From Terrimicrobium sacchariphilum (GTDB lineage: Bacteria; Verrucomicrobiota; Verrucomicrobiia; Chthoniobacterales; Terrimicrobiaceae), in contig NZ_BDCO01000002.1 in the NCBI RefSeq assembly GCF_001613545.1, forward strand, positions 3,286,001-3,350,000: 64,000 nt of DNA, in the 5' to 3' direction. Positions 1 to 8,780 of this stretch are shown here, in pieces (within the stretch, counting starts at the first letter, position 1; each line of letters opens with the position of its first letter). The notes beneath the pieces are model-generated. The model was given only the letters and a program-made list of their open reading frames with translations, did no database searches and was not told where the DNA came from. A program made the translations under genes and the position numbers.

Positions 1-1272
1 CAGGCGGAGAAGTCCAACACCCAGCGCTTCCTGGAGAAAGCCGAGCAGGGCTACGCCGCAGGCGTCATCGCCTTCACCGCGCTCGTGCTCCTGGTTCCGT
101 GGCTGCTCTGGCACGAGGACTTCGCCTCCTCGTTCTACCGCGCCATGACCGTGATGGTCGTCGCCTCCCCCTGCGCGCTCGTCATCAGCACCCCGGCAAC
201 CGTCCTTTCCGCCATCGGCGGCGCGGCCCGGCGCGGCGTGCTCATCAAAGGCGGCGCACACCTGGAGACCGCCACCCGCGTCGACATCGTCTGCCTCGAC
301 AAGACCGGTACGCTCACCGTGGGCAAGCCGACCGTCACCGACATCGTCACGGTGGGCGGCAGCCATTTTGCCCTGACCGCCCCGCTCCCCGCCGCAGGCG
401 AACAGCTCCTCGCCACCTGCGCGAGCCTGGAGGCGAAGTCCGAGCACCCGCTCGCCACCGCCGTCGTCCACGCCGCGCAAAAGGCGGACCTCACGCTCTC
501 GCCCGCCCTCGATTTCCAATCCTCGCCCGGTCGCGGCGCGGATGCCCTCATCGACGGCGTACGCTACGTCGTCGGCAGCGAGCGCCTTTTTGCGGAATCC
601 TCCGCCTCCGGCATGGACGCGCTACGCGCCGCCTCGCTCGAGCTGCAATCCTCCGGCAAATCCTGCATCTGGCTGGGCCGCCGTCTCGCCGATGATTCGC
701 TCGCCGTGGAGGCCATCTTCGGCCTCGCCGACACGCTTCGCCCCGAGGGCCGCGAGATCGTCCGCAAGCTCCACGCCCTCGGCGTGCGCAAGGTCGTCAT
801 GCTCACCGGCGACCAGCAGCCCGTCGCCGCCGCCATCGCGAAGGAAGCGGGTATTGACGAATTCCACGCCGCCCTCCTTCCCGCCGACAAGGTCGCGGCC
901 ATCCGGCAGTTGAAAACCGAGGGCACCGTGATGATGGTCGGCGATGGCGTGAACGACGCGCCCGCCCTCGCCACCGCCCATCTCGGCGTGGCCATGGGTG
1001 CCGCCGGGACGGACATCGCGATGGAAACGGCCGACATCGTCCTCATGGGCGACCGCCTCGACAACATCCCGCTCCTCGTCGGCATCGCCCGCCATTCCCG
1101 CCGTGTCCTGATCCAGAATCTCACCTTCGCCTCCGGCGTCATCCTCGTCCTCCTCGCCGCCAGCCTCGGCTTCGCCCTGCCCCTGCCATTGGGCGTCGTC
1201 GGCCACGAAGGCAGCACCGTCCTCGTCTGCCTCAACGGCCTGCGCCTCCTGGTATACAAAGGAAAAAGCTAG
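1..1272 (+). CDS. P1B-4-type heavy-metal ATPase, C-terminal part (5' truncated by window)
   Basis: The frame is open from base 1, so the start lies outside the window. This is the catalytic half of a metal-exporting P-type ATPase of the inner membrane. Visible are the transmembrane metal motif SPC (166-174) in place of the common CPC, the phosphorylation site DKTGT (from 298), the HP motif (SEHPLATA, about 440-463), the hinge [11 protein letters not shown] near 940, and HEGST in the last membrane segment (1204-1218). SPC together with an HEG(G/S)T motif is the signature of the P1B-4 subgroup (CoaT/CtpD-like), whose members export cobalt, iron, zinc or nickel. It differs from the second ATPase at 30069-32258, which has CPC. 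The substrate is inferred from the subgroup only. Confidence 0.9.
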   Translation, partial: QAEKSNTQRFLEKAEQGYAAGVIAFTALVLLVPWLLWHEDFASSFYRAMTVMVVASPCALVISTPATVLSAIGGAARRGVLIKGGAHLETATRVDIVCLDKTGTLTVGKPTVTDIVTVGGSHFALTAPLPAAGEQLLATCASLEAKSEHPLATAVVHAAQKADLTLSPALDFQSSPGRGADALIDGVRYVVGSERLFAESSASGMDALRAASLELQSSGKSCIWLGRRLADDSLAVEAIFGLADTLRPEGREIVRKLHALGVRKVVMLTGDQQPVAAAIAKEAGIDEFHAALLPADKVAAIRQLKTEGTVMMVGDGVNDAPALATAHLGVAMGAAGTDIAMETADIVLMGDRLDNIPLLVGIARHSRRVLIQNLTFASGVILVLLAASLGFALPLPLGVVGHEGSTVLVCLNGLRLLVYKGKS

Positions 1273-1331
1273 CCGAAGTCGGAACGAACAGCTCCACGCT
1301 TACTTGCACAGAAGTACGAAGACAGAAGTTA

Positions 1332-1351
1332 AACAGAAGGAAGCAAAGGAA
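1332..1351 (+). repeat. Purine-rich dispersed repeat A, copy 1
   Basis: The 20-mer AACAGAAGGAAGCAAAGGAA is identical to 24174-24193 and, on the other strand, to 24436-24455. It sits in the 1273-1596 gap between the ATPase and the ABC permease, which convergently transcribe toward it. Related (C)AGAAG runs continue on both sides. No gene is supported in this gap. Confidence 0.8.
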
Positions 1352-1450
1352 TCGAAGGGCTGAAGACCTCTACCAAAGCTCGCAAAGGCTTGGTATCGGG
1401 TGTTAAAGCGGCGTTTTTAGAAGGAGAGGCGCCCGAGAAGAGACGTAGGG

Positions 1451-1470
1451 CCGGCATCCTGCCGGCCTGC
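1451..1470. repeat. Palindrome GGCCGGCATCCTGCCGGCC
   Basis: GGCCGGCA and TGCCGGCC form an almost gap-free inverted repeat in the intergenic gap, between the repeat A and repeat B copies. It could fold in RNA, but there is no T-run, so it is not a classical terminator. It may be part of the composite dispersed repeat. Confidence 0.5.
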
Positions 1471-1556
1471 GAGTTCGGCTGCGTAGTCACGGCGCATGAC
1501 AGTGCAAATGCGAAAAAGGTCTCTCCGGCATCCTCACACAAAATGCGCGGAAGCAA

Positions 1557-1594
1557 AAAAACTTCCGACTTCCGAAATCCCACTTCCGACTTCG
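1557..1594 (+). repeat. Dispersed repeat B (ACTTCCGACTTCC type), copy 1
   Basis: A 38-nt segment built from tandem (A/C)ACTTCCGACTTCCG-like units. It matches 46084-46121 with three mismatches. It ends a few bases before the stop codon of the convergent permease gene. Both copies lie close to a repeat A copy, suggesting a composite intergenic element. Confidence 0.75.
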
Positions 1595-1596
1595 CA

Positions 1597-2730
1597 TCAG
1601 TCGAGCGTCCGCCGGTACCGCATCGCGCCAAAGGCCATCACCACGACGCCGAAGGCGAGGATCGGCCACAAGTCGGGCCAGATATCAGCAAAGCCGTTGC
1701 CCTTGAGCAGGATGCCGCGCAGCACGCGGAGGAAGTGCGTGAGCGGCAGCATCTGGCCCAGCGTCTGCGCCCACTCCGGCATACCCCGGAAGGGAAACAT
1801 GAAACCCGAGAGCAGCAGCGAGGGCAGGAAGAAGAAAAACGACATCTGCATGGCCTGAAGCTGGTTCGTCGCCAGGGTGGAGATGGTAATACCAACCGCC
1901 AGCGTGGCCGCGATGAAGCACAGCGCGCCGAGATAAAGCAGCCCGAGATTTCCCACCATCGGCACCTGGAACAACACCCGCGCCGCCAGCAGGATCACCG
2001 TCACCTGCACATAACCCACGACGATGTAGGGAATGATCTTTCCCGTCATCACCTCGATCGGCACAGCGGGCGTGGCCAGCAGGCTTTCCATCGTGCCCCG
2101 CTCGCGTTCGCGCGTCACCGCCAGCGCCGTGATGACCACCATCGTCATCGTAAGCACCACGCCCATCAGGCCAGGCACGATGTTGTATTGCGTGAGGCGG
2201 TCGGGATTGTACATCAGGTGAATCCGCAATTCCGCAGGCCCGGGCTGGGCGGTGAACTTCTGCAGCGGCCCCTCCAGGTCGCGGTCAAAGGCCGTGCGCG
2301 CCACCTCGTTTACCACCTGCACGGCGGAGCTCACCGCCGACGGGTCCGTCGCGTCCACCTCCATCAGCATCGGAGGCCTTTCGCCCCGCACCAGCCGCTG
2401 CGAGAAATCGCTCGGCAGGCTGAGCACGAACTGCACATCGCCGCGCGCCAGCGCCTGCCGCGCCTCGTCCTCATGCTCGAACTGGTCGACCACCGTGAAG
2501 TATTGACTCTGCTCCAGCGCGTGGGCGAAGGACCGGACAAACTGGCTGTTGTCCGTCGACAGAATCGCCATCGGCAGGTGCTTCGGGTCCGTGTTGATCG
2601 CGTATCCGAAAAGGATCAGCTGGATGATCGGGATGCCGAACATCATGGCAAACGTCAGCCGGTCCCTCCGCATCTGGATGAACTCCTTGCGAATGATGGC
2701 AAAGAACCGGTGGATGCTGAATCCGTTCAT
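1597..2730 (-). CDS. ABC-2 type transporter permease (YbhR/YbhS-like)
   Basis: A 377-aa inner-membrane permease. An N-terminal membrane anchor (MFGIPIIQLILFGYAI, about residues 29-44) precedes a periplasmic domain of about 130 residues, followed by five hydrophobic segments; PSLLLSGFMFPFRGMPEWAQ is typical of ABC2_membrane_3 permeases. It is the last gene of a four-gene minus-strand operon and overlaps the upstream ATPase gene by 4 nt. With the neighbouring ATPase and HlyD-like adaptor it should form a YbhFSR/YhiI-type exporter. E. coli ybhS/ybhR are two permeases; only one is present here, so a homodimer is inferred. Substrate unknown, perhaps a drug or lipid-like compound. Confidence 0.88.
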   Translation of the reverse strand: MNGFSIHRFFAIIRKEFIQMRRDRLTFAMMFGIPIIQLILFGYAINTDPKHLPMAILSTDNSQFVRSFAHALEQSQYFTVVDQFEHEDEARQALARGDVQFVLSLPSDFSQRLVRGERPPMLMEVDATDPSAVSSAVQVVNEVARTAFDRDLEGPLQKFTAQPGPAELRIHLMYNPDRLTQYNIVPGLMGVVLTMTMVVITALAVTRERERGTMESLLATPAVPIEVMTGKIIPYIVVGYVQVTVILLAARVLFQVPMVGNLGLLYLGALCFIAATLAVGITISTLATNQLQAMQMSFFFFLPSLLLSGFMFPFRGMPEWAQTLGQMLPLTHFLRVLRGILLKGNGFADIWPDLWPILAFGVVVMAFGAMRYRRTLD

Positions 2731-3653
2731 CGGAAATTATCCTCCGAGGTTTGCATGAGTCCGATGAACGCATCCTCCAGCCCCGGCTCGATCCGCCGCC
2801 AGGTCTGGCGGTTGCTTGCCCGCAGCGCCGCGATGCCGCGCTCCAGCGCCGCCTCGTCGCGACCGCTTACGTGCAGCTTGTTGCCAAAGGCCGTGACCTG
2901 CTCGACGCCCTCGCGTCCGTGCAGTTCCTTCGACAGCGCACCGAGCTCCGGCCCGGAGACCTCCCAGGTCGCCAGCCCCGCCGAGGCCAGCACGTCGCGG
3001 AGCGTGCCCATCGCCAGCAGCTTGCCGTAGGCGATGTAGGCGAGCCGGTGACAGCGCTCGGCCTCGTCCATGTAGTGCGTCGTCACAAGCACGGTCAGCC
3101 CGTCGGCGGAAAGGCGGTGAATCTCCTCCCAGAAATCACGCCGCGCCTTGGGGTCCACGCCCGCCGTCGGCTCGTCGAGGAGCAGCAGCTCGGGTTGATG
3201 AATGAGGCACGCCGCCAGCGCCAGCCGCTGCTTCCACCCGCCGGAAAGTGTCCCGGCCAGCTGGCTGCCGCGCCCTTCGAGACCCATCGAGGTCACCGTG
3301 CGCTCGACCGCCTCGCGGGCGTTTTTGATCTGATAGATGTCGGCGACAAAGCGCAGGTTCTCCGCGATGGTCAGGTCCTCGTAGAGGCTGAAGCGCTGTG
3401 TCATGTAGCCGACGCGGCGCTTGATCTGGTCGCTCTCCGTCAACACGTCGCAGCCCAGGCACGTGCCGCTGCCGGAGTCCGGCTGCAACAGCCCGCAGAG
3501 CATGCGCAGGAAAGTCGTCTTGCCGCTGCCATTCGGCCCGAGGAAGCCGTAAATCTCCCCGCGCCGCACCTGCATGGCGAGGTTGTCCACCACCACGCGG
3601 CCGTCGAAGGACTTGGTAATACCCTCGACATCGATTGCGAGTTCCTCCGTCAC
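2727..3653 (-). CDS. ABC transporter ATP-binding protein (YbhF-like, single domain)
   Basis: A 308-aa cytoplasmic ATPase energising the neighbouring permease. Walker A is GPNGSGKTT (about residues 39-47), the signature is LSGGWKQR (Trp where the consensus has Gln, as in several DrrA/YbhF-type proteins), Walker B is LLLLDEPTAGVD, followed by the H-loop at TTHYMDEAERC. A C-terminal extension of about 80 residues after the ATPase core is typical of drug-export ATPases. E. coli YbhF carries two such domains, this gene one. Start and stop overlap both neighbours by 4 nt (ATGA), implying translational coupling. Confidence 0.92.
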   Translation of the reverse strand: MTEELAIDVEGITKSFDGRVVVDNLAMQVRRGEIYGFLGPNGSGKTTFLRMLCGLLQPDSGSGTCLGCDVLTESDQIKRRVGYMTQRFSLYEDLTIAENLRFVADIYQIKNAREAVERTVTSMGLEGRGSQLAGTLSGGWKQRLALAACLIHQPELLLLDEPTAGVDPKARRDFWEEIHRLSADGLTVLVTTHYMDEAERCHRLAYIAYGKLLAMGTLRDVLASAGLATWEVSGPELGALSKELHGREGVEQVTAFGNKLHVSGRDEAALERGIAALRASNRQTWRRIEPGLEDAFIGLMQTSEDNFR

Positions 3654-4486
3654 GGCTGTTTGCGTACGACCTCGACCGGCGCGCCGGGGTGCAGTTGTTT
3701 TGCCTGATCGGGCGCGAGCCGGACCTCGGCGAGGAAGACGAGCTTGTTGCGGTTCTCGCGGCTATAGATGATGGGGAGCGTGTACTCGGCTGAGGGCGAG
3801 ACAAAGCTCACCCTGCCCTCCAGCGGAGCCGCCAGCCCGTCCATGCGAATCTCCACCGGCGCGCCGATCTGGAATTCCCCCAGCCGCTCCTCCGGCAGGA
3901 AGAACCGCACTTTCATATATTCGGGAGGCAGGATCGAGGCCACGGGCGAACCCGCCGCCACCCACTCGCCGGGACGGTAGTAGGTATCATAGACCAGCCC
4001 GCCCGCCGGGGCCGGCTGCACCTTTTGCGAAAACCGCCAGTTTGCCTGCGCCAGGCCGCGCTCGTAGGCGTTCACGTTGTGCTGGGCCGCGAGATATCCC
4101 TGCTCCGCCGCATCATAGTCCTCCGACGCGATCACGCGCTTGTCGCGCAGGCTCTTGGCCCGGTCGTAGTCGAGCTTGGCCTTCGAGAGCCGCGTCTGGC
4201 TTTCGCGCAGCGAGGCCTCCGCCTGCTGCATCGCCTCGCGCTCCTCCTCGCGCTCGAGGCCAAATAGCTCCGCTCCCGCCTGCGACTGGTCGCCGCGCTG
4301 CACCTTCAGGTCCTGCAACTGCCCCGCGATGGGTGAGGAGACGTACACCATCTCGCCCTCCGCGTAACCCGACAGATGCTCGTTGGTCTTGTCGCGGTTG
4401 TGTGTGAGCCAATACGCCGCGCCCCCGCCGATCAGCAGGACGAGGATCAGCGGACGCAGTACCGTCGCCGGTTTTTTCTTTTTCAT
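3650..4486 (-). CDS. HlyD-family periplasmic adaptor (YbhG-like)
   Basis: A 278-aa membrane-fusion protein. A single N-terminal membrane anchor (LRPLILVLLIGGGAAYWL, about residues 11-28) is followed by a lipoyl-like half (YVSSPIAGQLQDLKVQRGDQ), a coiled-coil hairpin rich in Glu, Arg and Ala (about residues 78-135), and a beta-barrel region (VRFFLPEERLGEFQIG). It should link the ABC exporter to an outer-membrane channel; no TolC-like gene is present in the window. It overlaps the ATPase gene and the tetR gene by 4 nt each. Confidence 0.88.
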   Translation of the reverse strand: MKKKKPATVLRPLILVLLIGGGAAYWLTHNRDKTNEHLSGYAEGEMVYVSSPIAGQLQDLKVQRGDQSQAGAELFGLEREEEREAMQQAEASLRESQTRLSKAKLDYDRAKSLRDKRVIASEDYDAAEQGYLAAQHNVNAYERGLAQANWRFSQKVQPAPAGGLVYDTYYRPGEWVAAGSPVASILPPEYMKVRFFLPEERLGEFQIGAPVEIRMDGLAAPLEGRVSFVSPSAEYTLPIIYSRENRNKLVFLAEVRLAPDQAKQLHPGAPVEVVRKQP

Positions 4487-5088
4487 TTCAGCACCTCCCG
4501 GGCCTTCTCGGTGAAGACCCCTTGGAAAATCACGCGCAGGATTGTGTCGAGCGCCTGCACCGGCGGCATGTCGAGCGTCATCATGTTATCCACCCGCAGG
4601 ATGCCCTGCACGCATGCCACCAGCATGCGGACCACCATCACCGGCTTCACATCCTCGCGAATGAAACCCTCGCGTATCCCCTCCTCCAGCAGCCCGCCGA
4701 GATACTTCGGTATCGCCTGCGCCCGGTACTCCTCCACGATGCGAAAAACCTCCGGCGTGTACCGCCGCAGATCCTCGATAAACGCCGGACTCACCTCGCC
4801 CAGCCTCCGTTGCATGCCGAGCATCAGCCCGCGCACCTTCGCGTCAAAACCCGCCTCCATTGCCAGCACGGCGCGAAACTCCGCGTCCACCCGCTGCACC
4901 CGGCGGCGCATGATCCCCGCCACCAGGTCGTCCTTGCTGGCAAAGTGCGCGTAAAGCGTCTTCTTGCTCATCGCCAGCTCGCGGGCCAGTTCGTCCATCG
5001 AGACACGATGAAACCCCCGCGACAGAAATATCCGCTCCGCCGCGTCGAGGATTCTTCCCTCAGTCGAAGCCGGCATTTCGGAAACCAT
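4483..5088 (-). CDS. TetR-family transcriptional regulator (CecR/YbiH-like position)
   Basis: A 201-aa regulator. The N-terminal helix-turn-helix is clear (RILDAAERIFLSRGFHRVS, then MDELARELAMSKKTLYAHF, ending with a Lys-Asp linker), and the rest is an all-helical ligand-binding domain. It is the first gene of the operon that encodes the HlyD-like adaptor, ATPase and permease, so it probably represses its own exporter and releases on binding the exported compound. The annotated ATG is immediately preceded by a palindrome. A second Met at residue 5 (5076) is an alternative start that would leave room for a short leader. Confidence 0.9.
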   Translation of the reverse strand: MVSEMPASTEGRILDAAERIFLSRGFHRVSMDELARELAMSKKTLYAHFASKDDLVAGIMRRRVQRVDAEFRAVLAMEAGFDAKVRGLMLGMQRRLGEVSPAFIEDLRRYTPEVFRIVEEYRAQAIPKYLGGLLEEGIREGFIREDVKPVMVVRMLVACVQGILRVDNMMTLDMPPVQALDTILRVIFQGVFTEKAREVLK

Positions 5089-5116
5089 GGAAACTATAAT
5101 CGTTCATTAAGTTTCC
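5089..5116 (-). promoter_or_regulatory. Palindromic operator and probable promoter of the tetR-exporter operon
   Basis: Read on the minus strand, GGAAACTTAAT, five bases, then ATTATAGTTTCC form a near-perfect palindrome (one extra base in one arm), directly abutting the tetR ATG. It contains a -10-like TATAGT (5093-5098) with a weak -35 TTGTGG 16 bp upstream. The predicted transcription start falls at the start codon, so repressor would block the polymerase and the mRNA would be nearly leaderless. Confidence 0.6.
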
Positions 5117-5166
5117 ACAAGCAACAAAATTACGCTCTCATGGGCAAATATCGCCAAAATCGCCGG

Positions 5167-5814
5167 CTACCAGTCGGCGTTGTTTCCGCGGGTGTCGATG
5201 TGGGTGAATCCCGCGTACCGCCCCACGCCTCCGGCAAACATCCCGCTTGAGCGCATCGCTCGAGCCATGGCCGCCACCTTCCCGGGAGCGCAGGGAAACA
5301 CGATGTCGATCGCATTGTTGCGCATGTGGAAGGAATTGCTCTTCGCACCCGGGCATTTCGCATTGTAAGCCGGGCTCCGATAGACGGATACGACGTCCTT
5401 GACCTGAAGGTCGAGGCGGTCTGCCAGGGAATCGATCACCTTGAGCGTCGAGCGCACATTTGGCCACATCGACCTCGGCGGCAGCGAGTTGTGCACCATC
5501 CCCCGGATATGCGTGTGGGGCTCGATGAGCTGCCGTACCGATACGAACTTCAGGTGCGCCTTGCGTAAAAACTCGGCATACGAGGGTAGCATCGGCCCGA
5601 GCGTCGCCTGCCAATCCGCAGGAATCCTCAAAGCCTGCAACGTCGAGGGCGATGCGTTCGTATAACTGGAGAAGAAACCCATGAAAGCCTCAGATCGCGT
5701 CGTACCGGCAAAGAGTCCCGCACCGGCAAGAGCAAGCAGCCGCAGCGCCGAACGCCGGCCAAACTGTGCCCCGAGAGGCTCCGTAGTATGAGATGTAACG
5801 TCAGAATTGCTCAT
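5167..5814 (-). CDS. Secreted M15/DUF882-type (YcbK-like) peptidase
   Basis: A 215-aa protein with an N-terminal FGRRSALRLLALAGAGLFAG segment that looks like a twin-arginine (Tat) signal. The mature part has the metallo-peptidase pattern of DUF882/M15 enzymes: SFHMRNNAIDI (His and Asp zinc ligands) and GFTHIDTRG near the C-terminus (third ligand His). E. coli YcbK/MepK of this family cleaves peptidoglycan crosslinks. It lies 78 bp upstream of tetR on the same strand and is divergent from the oxidase genes. The Tat call is inferred from the RR and the hydrophobic stretch. Confidence 0.82.
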   Translation of the reverse strand: MSNSDVTSHTTEPLGAQFGRRSALRLLALAGAGLFAGTTRSEAFMGFFSSYTNASPSTLQALRIPADWQATLGPMLPSYAEFLRKAHLKFVSVRQLIEPHTHIRGMVHNSLPPRSMWPNVRSTLKVIDSLADRLDLQVKDVVSVYRSPAYNAKCPGAKSNSFHMRNNAIDIVFPCAPGKVAAMARAMRSSGMFAGGVGRYAGFTHIDTRGNNADW

Positions 5815-5967
5815 TATCGGAGTTGGCCGCTAACAAAACACACTTTGGTCAAACGCAAAATACTTTCTCGTTTCAGCCAGTTTTCTAGCAACTTTCACGC
5901 CACGTTCACCCCATGTACTCCGTAAAAAAAATGTGGGAGCGGTCAAAAAGTTGGGTTTTTTGAAAAA

Positions 5968-7080
5968 ATGAGTTCCCCAAACTGGAATGCTTGGTTAACC
6001 ACATCCCCGGTGAGAGCAAGAGGTCTATCTTTCTATAGTTTTTTGACGACCTGTTTATTGATGGCCGTCGGGATGACCGGAGTCCATGCGCAAGGCGCAG
6101 GCGCCGATCTTCCGACCCACATGGTCGCGGACATGTTCAAGCCTCTGTCACGTCCGGCAGAGATGATCCATGAGACATCGCTTCTCGTTCTGGTCATTTG
6201 CGCTGTCATTTTTGTCGTTGTCGCAGGACTCCTCCTGTACATCGTGGTGCGCTTCCGCAAGAAGGCGACCGACAACACCCAGGAACCACCCCAGATCTAC
6301 GGCAGCACGAACATCGAGCTCGCCTGGACCGTCATCCCGATCCTCATCACCGTGGTGTTGATCCTCGTGACCAGCCGCACGATCGGTGAAGTGCAGAACG
6401 CCAAGCTCCCGGAGGATGCCCTCCAGATCCGCGTCGTAGGTCACCAGTGGTGGTGGGAGGTCCACTACCCGCAGTACGGTATCATTACCGCCAACGAGAT
6501 TCATATCCCGGTGAGCAGCAAGGATCCCCAGAAAGCCCGACCGACCGAACTGATCCTCCAGTCCGCCGACGTGATCCACTCCTTCTGGGTGCCTCAGCTC
6601 GCCGGAAAGACCGATCTCATCCCGAACCGCACCAACAAGATGTGGGTTGACCCGTATACGATCGGCACCTACTTCGGCAATTGCGCCGAGTATTGCGGTA
6701 CCCAGCACGCCAACATGCTCCTGCGCGTGATCGTTGACACCCCCGAAAATTTCGAGAAGTGGGTCGCCAACCAAAAGGCTCCCGTCCCGCCCCCGCAGAC
6801 TCCGCAGGAAATCGAAGGCCGCCGCCTTTACTACGCGAATGCCTGTGTAAACTGCCATACGATCGGCGAGAGCGTTTCCAAGGGAATCTTCGGCCCCGAC
6901 CTCACCAAACTCATGACCCGCCAGACGATCGGCGCGGGCGTTGCTCCGCTGAACCACGAGAATCTCCTGAGCTGGGTCCGCGATCCGCAGATCCTTAAGG
7001 TCGGCTGTCTCATGCCGAACATGCAACTCCTCGATAACGAGGTCGAAGCCATCACGGCCTACCTCGAAACGCTGAAATAA
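5968..7080 (+). CDS. ctaC: Cytochrome c oxidase subunit II with fused cytochrome c (caa3 type)
   Basis: A 370-aa subunit that accepts electrons for oxygen reduction. A leader (about residues 15-43) and two membrane helices precede the periplasmic CuA domain. The CuA ligands are visible as H204 (VIHSFW) and C239-E241-C243-H247-M250 within NCAEYCGTQHANM. A C-terminal haem-c domain carries CVNCH (C293, C296, H297) with a late methionine (CLMPNM) as likely axial ligand. The fusion makes this a caa3-type enzyme that can take electrons directly from the bc complex or from the dihaem lipoprotein encoded downstream. First gene of the respiratory cluster; ctaD follows after 2 nt. Confidence 0.97.
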   Translation: MSSPNWNAWLTTSPVRARGLSFYSFLTTCLLMAVGMTGVHAQGAGADLPTHMVADMFKPLSRPAEMIHETSLLVLVICAVIFVVVAGLLLYIVVRFRKKATDNTQEPPQIYGSTNIELAWTVIPILITVVLILVTSRTIGEVQNAKLPEDALQIRVVGHQWWWEVHYPQYGIITANEIHIPVSSKDPQKARPTELILQSADVIHSFWVPQLAGKTDLIPNRTNKMWVDPYTIGTYFGNCAEYCGTQHANMLLRVIVDTPENFEKWVANQKAPVPPPQTPQEIEGRRLYYANACVNCHTIGESVSKGIFGPDLTKLMTRQTIGAGVAPLNHENLLSWVRDPQILKVGCLMPNMQLLDNEVEAITAYLETLK

Positions 7081-7082
7081 TC

Positions 7083-8780
7083 ATGGCTAGTGAAACGATC
7101 GTAGATCCGGACTTTAAAGTCCCTGCGCCCGAGCGTGTGGGCGAGGAAGGCAAGACGTGGTCCCACGTCATCCAGAACCTGGTCTTCACCGTCGACCACA
7201 AGAAGCTCGGCTTGATGTATATCGGCTCGGGCCTGCTCTTCTTCGTCGTGGCTGGCATCATGGCCACGCTCATCCGCGTCCAGCTGTTTTTCCCGCGCAG
7301 CACTTTCCTCGACCCGGATGTCTTCAACCGTTTCTTTACGATGCACGGCACGGCCATGGTGTTCCTGGTCGGCATGCCGATGATCTTCGGTTTCGCCAAC
7401 TACCTGATCCCGATCATGATCGGCACGCGGGACATGGCGTACCCCCGCCTGAATGCCTTCGGCTTCTGGGTGTTTTTCTTTTCCGGCCTCCTGTTGTACT
7501 TCAGCTACTTCGGTGCCCCCGGCCTCTACAATGCCGGTTCCGCTCCCGATGTCGGCTGGTTCGCCTATTCGCCGCTCACGGCAAAGGCGTTCTCCCGCGG
7601 ACACAGCACGGATTACTGGACCCTCTCGATCCTGCTCGGCGGTATCGGCAGCTTGGCAACCTCGATCAATATCCTGGTCACCACCTTCTGCCTGCGCTGC
7701 AAGGGCATGACTCTGGGTCGCATGCCACTTTTCGTGTGGCTCTTCGTCGTGGTGGCCTTCCTGGTCATCATCGCTCTGCCGCCTCTTTCGGCCTGCCAGA
7801 TCATGCTCACGCTCGATCGTTACCTCGGGGCGAAGTTCTTCGACACCCAGGCTGGCGGCGACGCCGTCCTGTGGCAGCACTTCTTCTGGATCTTCGGGCA
7901 CCCCGAGGTGTACATCCTGATCCTTCCCGGCTTCGCCATCGCAAACGAAATCATCCCGGTCTTCTCCCGCAAGCCCATCTTTGGCTACCCGATCATGGTG
8001 GCCGCCACGGTGATGATCGCCTTCATTTCCCTCGGTGTGTGGGCTCACCACATGTTCACCGTCGGCATGACCTCGCTGGGCAACACCTTCTTCGCCATCT
8101 CCACGATGGTCATTGCGGTGCCAACCGGCATCAAGATCTTCAACTGGCTGGGTACCATGTGGGGCGGCAAGCTTCACTTCGAACTCCCGATGATCTTCTG
8201 TCTGGCGTTCCTCTTTCAGTTCCTGATCGCCGGTCTTACCGGTGTAATGCTCTCGGTGGTGCCGTTTGACTGGCAGCTGAGCGACTCGTACTTCGTCGTC
8301 GCCCACTTCCACTACGTGCTCATCGGCGCGTTGCTCTATACGCTCTTCGCCGGCATCTACTACTGGTACCCGAAGGCCTTTGGCCGCATGCCCAATCGCA
8401 AGCTCGGTTTGTGGCACTTCTGGCTCTTTACCATCGGATTCCACCTGACCTTCTTCCCTCAGCACATCTCGGGCTTCCTCGGCATGCCTCGCCGTATCTT
8501 CACCTACGAGGCTGGCCGTGGATGGGAGATCTGGAACCAGCTTTCCACCATCGGCGTGATCATCCAGATCCCGGGCATCCTCTTCTTTGTCTTCAACCTC
8601 ATCTACTCGTATTTCAAGGGCGAGGAAGCAGGCGACGATCCGTGGGATGCATGGACCCTCGAGTGGGCCACGACCTCCCCTCCGCCGGAATACAACTTTG
8701 AGAAAACACCGGAAGTGCGCAGCCGCCGTCCTCTGTGGGACCTGAAGCACCCCGACGACCCTGACTGGAAATTCGAATGA
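7083..8780 (+). CDS. ctaD: Cytochrome c oxidase subunit I
   Basis: A 565-aa, twelve-helix catalytic subunit holding haem a, haem a3 and CuB. The motif HPEVYILILPGFAI contains the CuB His, the proton-channel Glu and the crosslinked Tyr of A-family haem-copper oxidases. WAHHMFTVGM supplies the two other CuB histidines, and VAHFHYVL the haem a3 and haem a histidines. FFTMHGTAM near residue 95 carries the other haem a ligand. Length is typical. Its stop overlaps the start of subunit III (ATGA), and the whole cluster is tightly packed. Confidence 0.98.
   Translation: MASETIVDPDFKVPAPERVGEEGKTWSHVIQNLVFTVDHKKLGLMYIGSGLLFFVVAGIMATLIRVQLFFPRSTFLDPDVFNRFFTMHGTAMVFLVGMPMIFGFANYLIPIMIGTRDMAYPRLNAFGFWVFFFSGLLLYFSYFGAPGLYNAGSAPDVGWFAYSPLTAKAFSRGHSTDYWTLSILLGGIGSLATSINILVTTFCLRCKGMTLGRMPLFVWLFVVVAFLVIIALPPLSACQIMLTLDRYLGAKFFDTQAGGDAVLWQHFFWIFGHPEVYILILPGFAIANEIIPVFSRKPIFGYPIMVAATVMIAFISLGVWAHHMFTVGMTSLGNTFFAISTMVIAVPTGIKIFNWLGTMWGGKLHFELPMIFCLAFLFQFLIAGLTGVMLSVVPFDWQLSDSYFVVAHFHYVLIGALLYTLFAGIYYWYPKAFGRMPNRKLGLWHFWLFTIGFHLTFFPQHISGFLGMPRRIFTYEAGRGWEIWNQLSTIGVIIQIPGILFFVFNLIYSYFKGEEAGDDPWDAWTLEWATTSPPPEYNFEKTPEVRSRRPLWDLKHPDDPDWKFE

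Noticed and set aside
1390-3030. 546-aa plus-strand frame over the ABC permease/ATPase genes
   Set aside because: It is antisense to two well-formed genes, very rich in His, Arg and Gln, and has no domain.
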